Shown piece after piece: positions 51,486-59,310 of a stretch of 64,000 bases of DNA (its first letter is position 1; every line of letters starts with the position of its first letter). Made by a program: the position numbers and the translations under genes. The stretch lies in NCBI RefSeq assembly GCF_002208115.1, contig NZ_CP020946.1, forward strand, positions 744,001-808,000, written 5' to 3'. The notes under the pieces are model-generated. The model was not told the origin of the DNA, ran no database searches, and worked only from the letters and a program-made list of their open reading frames with translations. The DNA comes from Bdellovibrio bacteriovorus (GTDB lineage: Bacteria; Bdellovibrionota; Bdellovibrionia; Bdellovibrionales; Bdellovibrionaceae).

Positions 51486-53235
51486 GGTGATCCCCCAATC
51501 CTTGAATCTGCACAATTTTCTGGAAGGTCGGGCTGGTTTCCTGAACCTGCTCCATCGTGCCCCAGGCTTCCGCATGGCCGTCTTTTAAAATCAGCAGACG
51601 GTCCACGGACTTCAGGGAGGACAGGCGGTGAGCCACAATAATGCGGCTGAGACTGCCATGGCTTTTACGCAGTTCCTGCTCAATTGCTTTTTCAGTGCGG
51701 GTGTCGACGGCACTGAGTGAGTCATCCAGAATCAGCACCGGAGTTTTCATGATAATTCCGCGGGCGATGGTCAGACGTTGTTTCTGGCCTCCGGATAGAT
51801 TCACACCGCGTTCACCCAGTTGGGAGTCAAACTTGTGCGGTAAAGAATCAATTTCTTTGGTCAGATCGACGATTTCAGTCATGCGTTGGATTTCATTGAT
51901 GTCCGCTCGCTCGGTCAGGCCCAGGCTCAGATTGTCGGCAATGCTGTCGCTGAATAAGAAGGCCTCTTGCGGGACAAGCAGGAAGGTGCGGCGCAAAGAT
52001 TCCTGGGTGATGCTGCTGATATCGTGGCCGTTGACCAGGATCTGGCCTTCTTCAAGCGGATACATGCGGGTCAAAAGATTCAGCAGTGTGGTTTTGCCAG
52101 CCCCCACCGGCCCCATGATGCCCAGGCTTTCGCCAGCCTTCAGGGTGAAGGACACATTTTTAAGCGCATACACCGGGCTGGTTTTATGGCAGAAAGAAAC
52201 GTTTTTAAATTCCAGCGTTTCAAACTTTTCAATTTCCACGGTGCCGTTGTCGGGAATGTCGGTTTCGGTTTGCAAAACCTCTTTGATCCGGTCAAAGGAA
52301 GCATATCCTTTTTGGAAGTTGGAAAAGCCCATGCCCAAAGCCGTCATCGGCCATACCATCTTTTGGATGTAGCGCTGGAAGGCAAAGAAGGTCCCGATGG
52401 TGACTGCACCCGAGTACAGATCGTCCTTGGCGATGAAAAGCAGAATCACACTGCCTGAAGTCACGCCGAACTCCATCACCGGAATGAACATCGAATCGAC
52501 GCGGGCCACTTTGTTGCAGGCTTTTTCAAAGCCGGCGCTGATACTGTTGAAAAGCTGAGTGCGGTTGTTTTCCTGCGCGAAGCTTTTGATCACGCGGATC
52601 CCGCCCACGGTTTCCTGGGCGATCCCGGTCAGTTCAGAAAACCGTTCCTGCTGAATTTTATAGTTTAAGTGTATTAATCGCATGACTTTCCAGATCAGGA
52701 AAGGCACCAGCGGCAGGAACACCAGGGTTTTCCAGGTCCATTCCCAGTTCAGGGACATCATGATCGGCAGCACCATCAGGATATAGATGATCCCGTCGGC
52801 CAGAATCAAAAGTCCGGGGCCGATGGCCTGACGGAACGACTGCACATCGTTGGTCAGAAGACTCATCAGTTCGCCCACGGGGTTTTTGTGGAAGAAGTTC
52901 GGTCCCAGAGAGGTGATGTGGCGGAAGATTTTTTGACGAATGTGTTCAGCGGCGTAGGTGTGGAAACGGCCAAAGTTCGCGCGCCAGCCGTAACGGGTGA
53001 TGGCAAGTCCGGTCATCATGGCCAGAAAGATCAGGCAGGTCTTTCCGATGTCGGACAAGGAAGCCTTGGCCTGAATCTGATCGATGGCGGCTTTCATGAC
53101 CAGTGGATAGGCGGAATCCAGGGCATTCGTCAGCAGCAAAAAAATCATCCCCAAGCTGAAGGCCCGGGGATTGTTTTTGATATAAAACCAAAGGGGACGC
53201 TTAAATAATAAGGAATTTTCAGAGGAGTTCTGCAT
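51478..53235 (-). CDS. ABC exporter half-transporter, degenerate NBD
   Basis: 585 residues from ATG 53235; an alternative TTG start at 53274 has no ribosome site in range. Six transmembrane helices (first near 20-45), then Walker A MGPVGAGKTT, signature LSGGQKQR, Walker B LILDDSLSAVD where Asp replaces the catalytic Glu, and AHRLSS. The Asp-for-Glu change marks the degenerate site of heterodimeric exporters, and its signature is canonical while the partner's is altered, which is the expected pairing. Palindrome CCCCGGGG lies just before its start. Exports drugs, lipids or peptides; not resolved. Confidence 0.85.
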   Translation of the reverse strand: MQNSSENSLLFKRPLWFYIKNNPRAFSLGMIFLLLTNALDSAYPLVMKAAIDQIQAKASLSDIGKTCLIFLAMMTGLAITRYGWRANFGRFHTYAAEHIRQKIFRHITSLGPNFFHKNPVGELMSLLTNDVQSFRQAIGPGLLILADGIIYILMVLPIMMSLNWEWTWKTLVFLPLVPFLIWKVMRLIHLNYKIQQERFSELTGIAQETVGGIRVIKSFAQENNRTQLFNSISAGFEKACNKVARVDSMFIPVMEFGVTSGSVILLFIAKDDLYSGAVTIGTFFAFQRYIQKMVWPMTALGMGFSNFQKGYASFDRIKEVLQTETDIPDNGTVEIEKFETLEFKNVSFCHKTSPVYALKNVSFTLKAGESLGIMGPVGAGKTTLLNLLTRMYPLEEGQILVNGHDISSITQESLRRTFLLVPQEAFLFSDSIADNLSLGLTERADINEIQRMTEIVDLTKEIDSLPHKFDSQLGERGVNLSGGQKQRLTIARGIIMKTPVLILDDSLSAVDTRTEKAIEQELRKSHGSLSRIIVAHRLSSLKSVDRLLILKDGHAEAWGTMEQVQETSPTFQKIVQIQGLGDHHE

Positions 53236-53252
53236 CACCCCGGGGACTGTAT

Positions 53253-53393
53253 TTAATCCTTCCAAAGTCTGCAAGAGAATTGGGCGTCACAGTGGGATTG
53301 CTCTTGGCGTCGTTCATAAGCCCGTTGTTCCCACCCATAAAAGAAGGGGCGGTGCTGTGTCAGTCTTTGGAAAAGCAGTCTCAGAGCGGTCAT
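53253..53393 (-). CDS. Short ORF (46 codons) leading the ABC exporter operon
   Basis: The ATG at 53393 has GGAGG six bases upstream on the minus strand. The product is MTALRLLFQRLTQHRPFFYG, then WEQRAYERRQEQSHC and DAQFSCRLWKD: amphipathic, basic, with two Cys. Its stop lies 17 bp before the exporter start. B. subtilis bmrCD is preceded by the 54-codon leader bmrB that controls it by attenuation; this ORF has a similar position and size. It could also be a small membrane or exported peptide. No homologue recognised. Confidence 0.5.
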   Translation of the reverse strand: MTALRLLFQRLTQHRPFFYGWEQRAYERRQEQSHCDAQFSCRLWKD

Positions 53394-53439
53394 TGGAACC
53401 TCCATGCCTGCTGTTAGGATCGGTTGTTTGGTGCCAGCA

Positions 53440-53468
53440 TTCAATACCCTTGCTTGGGGTACTATAAT
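53440..53468 (+). promoter_or_regulatory. Candidate promoter of the XRE gene with dyad operator
   Basis: TTCAAT, 17-bp spacer, TATAAT. Within the spacer, TACCC (53445-53449) and GGGTA (53457-53461) form a dyad around TTGCTTG. It also lies within the divergent control region of the exporter operon, so the XRE protein could repress both. Confidence 0.45.
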
Positions 53469-53494
53469 GTAATACTCTGGTTTTGGGGGTTGAG

Positions 53495-54229
53495 ATGTCA
53501 CAGATTGACCAGTTTTTGAATGCCTTAAAACGATCCTTAAAAGCGAAGAATATTCTTTATAAGGATCTCGCCAAAGCTTTGGATTTGAGCGAATCCAGTG
53601 TGAAGCGCATTCTATCCAGCAAAAGTTTAAGTCTGGATCGTCTGGAGGAAATCTGTCGGATCGCCGACCTCAGTTTTTCCGAGGTGGTGAAATCCGCGAA
53701 TCTGGAAGAAGCCAATCAGCCGATGATTCTGTCGGACGAACAGGAAAAGGCCCTGGCTGAAAACGCGCGCCTGCTGCATTTCTATATGATGCTTCAGGAA
53801 GGCAAAACCCCGCAGAAAATTGAAAAGGAATATCAGATCCCGGGTTCCGAGGCGAAAAAATATTTATTCCAGTTGGATCGTCTGAACCTGATTGAACTGC
53901 ACCCCCGCGACAAGGTGAAGCTGAAGCGTCAGGGCTTTCTGCGTTTCCGTCGTGACGGGCCGGTGGGGAAAGCGTTGTTTGAGCAAACCAAGTCGAATTA
54001 TTTGAATTATGATTTTCGTCCCGAGGATTACATCCGCTTTACGTTGATCAAAGTCAGCGCGCCCACTCTGGCCAAGTACAAGGCCAAACTGGAACGTCTG
54101 ATGATGGATATGCAAGAAGAGTCACGCTACGAGGTGGAACATAACGTTTCTGTCATCGATTCCGGCGTGTTGATGGCATTCCGTCCTTGGCAGTATTCCT
54201 ATATGGGTGCACTGAAGAAGAAAGAATAG
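53495..54229 (+). CDS. XRE-family HTH transcriptional regulator
   Basis: 244 residues from ATG 53495 (GGGGGTTGAG upstream). HTH at about 18-70: YKDLAKALDLSESSVKRILSSKSLSLDRLEEICRI fits the XRE pattern, with recognition helix SSVKRIL. The C-terminal two-thirds has a second winged-helix-like part (PQKIEKEYQIPGSEAKKYLF) and an alpha/beta end, reminiscent of TIGR02147/DUF4423 regulators. Divergent from the ABC exporter operon, which is a good candidate target. Confidence 0.8.
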   Translation: MSQIDQFLNALKRSLKAKNILYKDLAKALDLSESSVKRILSSKSLSLDRLEEICRIADLSFSEVVKSANLEEANQPMILSDEQEKALAENARLLHFYMMLQEGKTPQKIEKEYQIPGSEAKKYLFQLDRLNLIELHPRDKVKLKRQGFLRFRRDGPVGKALFEQTKSNYLNYDFRPEDYIRFTLIKVSAPTLAKYKAKLERLMMDMQEESRYEVEHNVSVIDSGVLMAFRPWQYSYMGALKKKE

Positions 54230-54329
54230 TCCGTCAGTTGATTACCTGATTTTCATACACTGTTTACTGGCAAGTGCAGAGGCCCTGCCTTGCCTTTGTT
54301 TTAGAGTCCAAAGTATTCCTTTGGGCTCT

Positions 54330-55661
54330 ATGAAAAACTTCACTGAATCCATTCAATATCTCATTTCACTGGTGACGGAAGATCCGCATCTGGAATCCGC
54401 GTGGCTTAGCACCCTGGCGCACATGGAGCACTTGGCTTCGCAGCAGGTGCTGGGAAATGTCTCAGCCTCGACGCCCTTGCATTTTGTGAATGAAATTCAA
54501 GAGCATGCGGCAGATGAAGCCCGTCATCGTGATATCATTTTATCTCTGCGACCTTATCCGCTGGCCAAAGACGGGCGTTATGAAGATTTGCGCCATCGGC
54601 TGCGGGCGGTGGCGGAAAGTTTTGTTCTTGGATTTTTTGCCAATCCGGTTTTGCTGCAGGCGCAGTCCCGCTTTGCCGCTTACGTTCATGGCGCGATCAC
54701 CATTGAACAGTTTCCCTTTCAAATTTATTCCGCCTATATCGACGGCACCGGCAGCCCGCGGATTCGCGAAGGCATGCAAGAGGTTTTGGCTGACGAAGTC
54801 GGGCACATCCAACTGGGTAAAAAGTTTTTGGCCACTTTGCCCGAAGCCGAACGCCTGTCTTTGCAGGAACTGCAGATCATTGAAAAGGAAATGTGCCTGC
54901 TGATGGTCCAACGCATGACCGTGCTGGTGCAGGAGTTTCAGAATCATGAAATGCCGACAGAACCTGCCGTTCGCGCCAGTCAAAAGCTGGTTCGGGTCCT
55001 GGCGGACCGTCCTTATGCTCAGGTGGCGTGGGTGCATGCTCTGGGACACAGCGAGCTGATGGCTTCTTTGCACATGCAAAAGATTTTTATTTCGCGCAAT
55101 CTGCCCATGCCGGACCTGATGCCTGAACATGTCAGCGATGAATTGCGCCATGCCCGCCTGCTGCAAAGAAGTGTTGTGATGGAAAGACGCAAATGGCTGT
55201 CAGTACCCGGTTATCGCCAGTTGGAGCGTCGCTTGTGTCATGAGCTTGAACGCTATCTGAACCGCTATTTCAGTTTGATGATGCGGGAAATCCCGGAACC
55301 CGAACAACTGTATCTTTATGGGGCCTGGGGTTTGGAAATGCGGGTGTTCCGTCACTACACGGATATCATGCGCGGGACTGACCATGTCGGGGTGGCCCAG
55401 ACGATTTCCGTCATTTTGCAGGACGAAGCTGAACACACGCGCATGGTGCATGAAGAGATCGGCGATCGCGACTTTATGAATGTGCAGCTTTTGAAATGGG
55501 TTCGTCAGACCGAGGATGTGGTTTTCGAACACACTGCCAGCCGCGTGCTGTCCCTGATTGAAGTCCAGGATCAGATGTCTGAATTTGCTCCGCTGTATCA
55601 GCGCGCCTTTCCGGTGCGCAATTTGGTTCGGCACCCCGAGACGGAAATGGAGTTGCGATAA
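54330..55661 (+). CDS. Tandem ferritin-like diiron protein
   Basis: 443 residues from ATG 54330 (no strong ribosome site seen; TTG 54321 also in frame). Two four-helix diiron sets. First: Glu33 in HMEH, Glu63-x-x-His66 in DEARH, Glu96 in AESF, Glu156-x-x-His159 in DEVGH: a full carboxylate-bridged set. Second, about 240-395: GHSEL, DELRH, GLEMR and DEAEH, again E...ExxH...E...ExxH. Both sites look complete, so it could be a two-site oxygenase or oxidase. I do not recognise a named member. Its stop overlaps the FabD-like start (TAATG), so the two products probably work together. Confidence 0.8.
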   Translation: MKNFTESIQYLISLVTEDPHLESAWLSTLAHMEHLASQQVLGNVSASTPLHFVNEIQEHAADEARHRDIILSLRPYPLAKDGRYEDLRHRLRAVAESFVLGFFANPVLLQAQSRFAAYVHGAITIEQFPFQIYSAYIDGTGSPRIREGMQEVLADEVGHIQLGKKFLATLPEAERLSLQELQIIEKEMCLLMVQRMTVLVQEFQNHEMPTEPAVRASQKLVRVLADRPYAQVAWVHALGHSELMASLHMQKIFISRNLPMPDLMPEHVSDELRHARLLQRSVVMERRKWLSVPGYRQLERRLCHELERYLNRYFSLMMREIPEPEQLYLYGAWGLEMRVFRHYTDIMRGTDHVGVAQTISVILQDEAEHTRMVHEEIGDRDFMNVQLLKWVRQTEDVVFEHTASRVLSLIEVQDQMSEFAPLYQRAFPVRNLVRHPETEMELR

Positions 55662-56608
55662 TGGCGACGGCTTTTCTTTTTCCCGGCCTGAATGCTTTGC
55701 TGCGAAAATCAGATCGTCATCGCTTTTTGCATCTGCCCGAAGTGCAGGCCTGTTTTCGTCGGGCCGAGGCCATCATTCAGGAACGTTTTGGTTATCGTTT
55801 CAGCTTCAGGGAGTTTCTTGAGCTTCCAGCCGAGGATATTTATTCTTTGAAAAATATCAGCCTGGCAGCCGTGGCGATCTGCTGCATTCAGACCGGCGTG
55901 GCCCGGCGTTTACGCGATCAAAGCGGCGACCCGGACTGGGTCATGGGATGTTCCTTGGGGGATCTGGCCCGTGCGGTGTTTGCGGGGACTTACACCTTTG
56001 AGGATGCTGTTTATAATCACATCCATTTCACCCGCAGTATCGAGGGGATTGACAAGATCGGCCGCAATATTGCGGTGCTGGCCCCCAAAACGGCGCCTTT
56101 TTCCGTCGAGGATTATGCGTGGTTTGAACAAAACAACGTGGACGTGTCCTGCCTGACCCCGAGATTTTTGAATATTGGCGGCCGCTATGCAGACCTGGAT
56201 GAAGTCGAAAGACACGCCAAAAACAAAGGTTGGAACGTGATGCGTATTTTGGATTACCCCGTGCATTCACGTTATATTCTTCCCTATGTGCAGGCGGTGG
56301 AAAATGACTTCGCAAGTGTGCACACGGAACATCCGCGGGTGCCGATATTCTCAAGCTTGAGTGCTCAGCCCCTGAATGATCCCCAACAAATCAAACAGGA
56401 GTTTCTTCTGAGTATCACGAAACCCATTCACTGGAGCCGGGCCGTGCAGAAGCTGGTGCAGGATCATCACATTGACTGCTTCGTGAATATCGGTCCGTGT
56501 CGCAGTTTGACGGGGCTGATGCGGGAAATTCCGGTGCAGGCGGTGATGGTCGAGGCTGCGGATCTGATTGCCGGTGCGATGCCGGATAGGGAGCTGGCAG
56601 GTGTTTAG
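55661..56608 (+). CDS. Divergent FabD-like acyltransferase
   Basis: 315 residues. Malonyl-CoA:ACP transacylase fold: FPGLNA at the start, nucleophile Ser98 in MGCSLG, His202 in PVHSRY, and NIGPCRSLTGLM near the end, so the Ser-His pair is in place. Compared with E. coli FabD from memory, Gln11 of the oxyanion PGQG is Leu, and Arg117, which binds the malonyl carboxylate, aligns with Phe123 (an Arg is two residues later). This suggests a non-malonyl acyl group. Coupled to the diiron gene by a one-base overlap. The stop overlaps the convergent gene by 4 bases. Confidence 0.8.
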   Translation: MATAFLFPGLNALLRKSDRHRFLHLPEVQACFRRAEAIIQERFGYRFSFREFLELPAEDIYSLKNISLAAVAICCIQTGVARRLRDQSGDPDWVMGCSLGDLARAVFAGTYTFEDAVYNHIHFTRSIEGIDKIGRNIAVLAPKTAPFSVEDYAWFEQNNVDVSCLTPRFLNIGGRYADLDEVERHAKNKGWNVMRILDYPVHSRYILPYVQAVENDFASVHTEHPRVPIFSSLSAQPLNDPQQIKQEFLLSITKPIHWSRAVQKLVQDHHIDCFVNIGPCRSLTGLMREIPVQAVMVEAADLIAGAMPDRELAGV

Positions 56609-57537
56609 AAGAACACTGTCGCGGTGACAGAGCCTTCTCGCAAAAGATAGTAATTGTAAAGTGCGCCGAGCATAAAGCGGCGGCTGAGGGCATACTGAAC
56701 GCCGCCAAAGTATTCTTCTTTGATCTGCTTTTCTTCCAGCTCTTTGGTTTCATAGTTATAGGCCCACGCCGGAGAATCCTCGATGCGTTTAGCGGCCGTG
56801 AAAATGAATTTTCCCATTGCCAGAGAAGCCGTGTAAGTCTGCACGCGGGCTTCGTACAGCTCCTCTTGTTCCATCAGATGCAGATTTGCATAACTTAAAA
56901 TCAAAGAGCTTAAGTGAAGGGCCACGTTATAGGTGTTGACCTGGTATTTGATGGTGGTCTTCACGTATTCGCTTTGTTGCAGTTGAGTTTCATCGCCGTA
57001 CACAGAATAGCCGGCCGAAAACGGGCCCCAGATGGCATTGATCCCGCCGCCAATGTTGATTTTATTCGTTTCGGTATTGTACTTCGCCATGGCGCCGGCC
57101 TTCAGGCTGTAACGGCGATACCCATTCCCTTTGCGGTCGACGATGTCGAAGGCCGAAGCCAGGGTCAGTTTCTGATTGGGGTATTTTTCCTGATTGTGTT
57201 TGCGCTCCCAAAGGTCATCCATCATTTCAAAGCCGGGGGCTCCAAAGAAGGTTTCCTCACTATTGGAAGGGGACAGAGCTGCGCCAATCTTGCCATTGCC
57301 CCGAACAATCGAAAAGTCTGCCGAAGGGTTGAAATAGATGGCTTCCAGACCCAGACCTTTTTCAGTTGGGACAGCGGACGGGTTGATTTTAATCTGGCTG
57401 CCGCCCGGGGCGGGACTGGCGGGGTCCCGCCGGAATTTGCTGCATTCGTTGATCAGATAACAATCCGAAAAGTCGGCCTGGGCCACGGAGGCAGTCCATA
57501 AAGCAAAGATAAGAATGAAAAAACGCAAACCAGGCAT
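56605..57537 (-). CDS. Secreted, probably outer-membrane protein
   Basis: 310 residues. Signal peptide MPGLRFFILIFALWTASVAQA. Two Cys pair near 26 and 32 (CYLINEC). The rest has long strands (RYSLKAGAMAKYNT, INIGGGINAIWGPFSAGYSVYG) and ends SVTATVFF, a BAM-type end. Unknown function. Stop overlaps the FabD-like gene by 4 bases. Confidence 0.7.
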   Translation of the reverse strand: MPGLRFFILIFALWTASVAQADFSDCYLINECSKFRRDPASPAPGGSQIKINPSAVPTEKGLGLEAIYFNPSADFSIVRGNGKIGAALSPSNSEETFFGAPGFEMMDDLWERKHNQEKYPNQKLTLASAFDIVDRKGNGYRRYSLKAGAMAKYNTETNKINIGGGINAIWGPFSAGYSVYGDETQLQQSEYVKTTIKYQVNTYNVALHLSSLILSYANLHLMEQEELYEARVQTYTASLAMGKFIFTAAKRIEDSPAWAYNYETKELEEKQIKEEYFGGVQYALSRRFMLGALYNYYLLREGSVTATVFF

Positions 57538-57667
57538 TCATTTAAGGTTAGAAGATGCCCCGGGATTTGTTAAGGACCGGTGACCAATTTCTGGACAGTC
57601 GAGGTTTATTTACAGGGGCCCGGAGCCCGGGGGGCGGGTCGTTTGCGGGGTATGGTATAACGAGCTC

Positions 57668-58390
57668 ATGAAGTCTTTGTCTGTGATTCTATTCAGCTTT
57701 GCGGTTTTTGCGGTGCCGGCCCTGTCCTGGGCGGGTCTGAAAGACGTGCGCCCCTGCCTGTCTGAGCATATTCACGAAGCCCTGGTTCTGAATAAAGAGC
57801 GCAAGCCCCTGTATATGAATCTTTCCGACGGCAAGTCCAAGGCGGTTTCAGACAAGTTGATCTGGATGGAACGAAAGCTGTCTGTGGCCGTTCCGTTTGC
57901 AGATGCGTGGGCGGCTCCTTATCAGGCGGCGGGAATTCCAATTCTTTGTCAGGACTTTATCTCGATGTCGGAAACCCCGAAGTTCCAGGCGCAAAACCCT
58001 GAAGGCCCGGATTCTTTGCACAACTATCGCCGTCCGGATATCGCGGGTATCAAGTCCCGTCTGCTGGAGCTGTACAAAGCCAAGGCTTACCAGCAACTGG
58101 CTGAGTATGCAGATAAACAGATCGTCGATCTGGATCAGAAGCCGCGCTACAACTGCATGGTAAAACACATTCTGGAATCAGTACGTCGCATGGCGGCCCT
58201 GACCCCGGTGCACGCACAAAAATCAAAAGCCAAAAATAAAGTGTCGAGTGAGTTCCTGTCGCGTACAGTTTTGAGATCTCACATCATGCTTTTGGATGAC
58301 TCGGCCGAGATTGATGAAGTTGCTGCACCTTTGCAAGCGGCGGGTTTGCCAATCGTCTGTCAGGATGTTCCGTACATTCCCTGGCCGTAA
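57668..58390 (+). CDS. Exported protein with internal duplication
   Basis: 240 residues. Signal peptide MKSLSVILFSFAVFAVPALSWA. Two stretches repeat: VAVPFADAWAAPYQAAGIPI then LCQDFI near 72-102, and DSAEIDEVAAPLQAAGLPI then VCQDVPYIP near 211-239; each ends in a LCQD/VCQD Cys. Unknown family. Upstream GC-rich GGGCCCGGAGCCC (57617-57630) may form a hairpin. Confidence 0.65.
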   Translation: MKSLSVILFSFAVFAVPALSWAGLKDVRPCLSEHIHEALVLNKERKPLYMNLSDGKSKAVSDKLIWMERKLSVAVPFADAWAAPYQAAGIPILCQDFISMSETPKFQAQNPEGPDSLHNYRRPDIAGIKSRLLELYKAKAYQQLAEYADKQIVDLDQKPRYNCMVKHILESVRRMAALTPVHAQKSKAKNKVSSEFLSRTVLRSHIMLLDDSAEIDEVAAPLQAAGLPIVCQDVPYIPWP

Positions 58391-58448
58391 CTCTGACCTT
58401 TCCGATTCTTAATTTGCGGATGCGCCCATCTCCCTTGAGAGTGGGGGA

Positions 58449-59204
58449 ATGAATTGCGCATCACGAATATACCAATACTTAGTGGCGTTGTTTTTACTGC
58501 TATCTGCCTCTGTCAGCATGGCGGAATCCATGTTCAATCGCAGAGCAGCCAACGGTCGTTTTCTGTTTGATGTCCTGTTGGAACAATCCGTTCCCCGTGA
58601 ACCACTGGATCTGATCTTCCGTATGTTTGACTATAATGAAGGCCGTATTCCCAATACTGATTATGCGGTGTTGGTGGACTATTCCCGTCCCAGCACGGAA
58701 AAACGCCTGCATCTGCTGGATCTGCGCACGGGGATGGTGCAGAAATTCCATGTCGCTCATGGTATTCGTTCGGGGATTCTGGAAACACGAAGCTTTTCCA
58801 ATCTGCCGGACTCCTGGAAGAGCTCTTTGGGGTTTTATTTCGCCAAAGGAACTTACAACAGTCCCAAGAACGGCTTGTCACTGTATCTGGACGGTATAGA
58901 TCGTTCGAATAATAATTCGCGCTTGCGCCAGATTGTTTTGCACGGGGCCAGTTATGTCAGTGAGGAATTCATCGCCCGCAACCGGCGCCTGGGCTGGAGC
59001 GAGGGTTGTTTTGCCGTAGGGTTAGAGTATGTGCAGTACCTGATCAATCTTTTGCAGAACGGAAGCATTTTGTTTTCCTATCACAAGGACCTGATTGGGT
59101 ATTCCCGCCGTTACCCTTCGGAGCAGTCTTTGATGGGGGACGAGCTGTTGCCTCCGGGAGTGAACACACGACGCAACCCCGGCGAAGGTGGGGGCGTGGA
59201 TTAA
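58449..59204 (+). CDS. Exported L,D-transpeptidase-type (YkuD_2) enzyme
   Basis: 251 residues. Signal peptide ends near SMA-ESMF. The catalytic pattern is HGASY with His165 and the SEGC motif with Cys187 (HxxxxxSxGC of YkuD domains). This form matches the murein L,D-transpeptidase_like YkuD_2 group: it can crosslink peptidoglycan or transfer amino acids. Good ribosome site GAGAGTGGGGGA before the ATG. Bdellovibrio uses such enzymes on prey and self wall; which applies here cannot be read. Confidence 0.82.
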   Translation: MNCASRIYQYLVALFLLLSASVSMAESMFNRRAANGRFLFDVLLEQSVPREPLDLIFRMFDYNEGRIPNTDYAVLVDYSRPSTEKRLHLLDLRTGMVQKFHVAHGIRSGILETRSFSNLPDSWKSSLGFYFAKGTYNSPKNGLSLYLDGIDRSNNNSRLRQIVLHGASYVSEEFIARNRRLGWSEGCFAVGLEYVQYLINLLQNGSILFSYHKDLIGYSRRYPSEQSLMGDELLPPGVNTRRNPGEGGGVD

Positions 59205-59310
59205 AATGAGACACTTAGGATAAACTTCCTCGCAATAACATCTGTGATATTCAGTATCCTGAAGCGAATCCGATAATTCCCTACGACTTCAACCCTAGGG
59301 GGATCGGATT

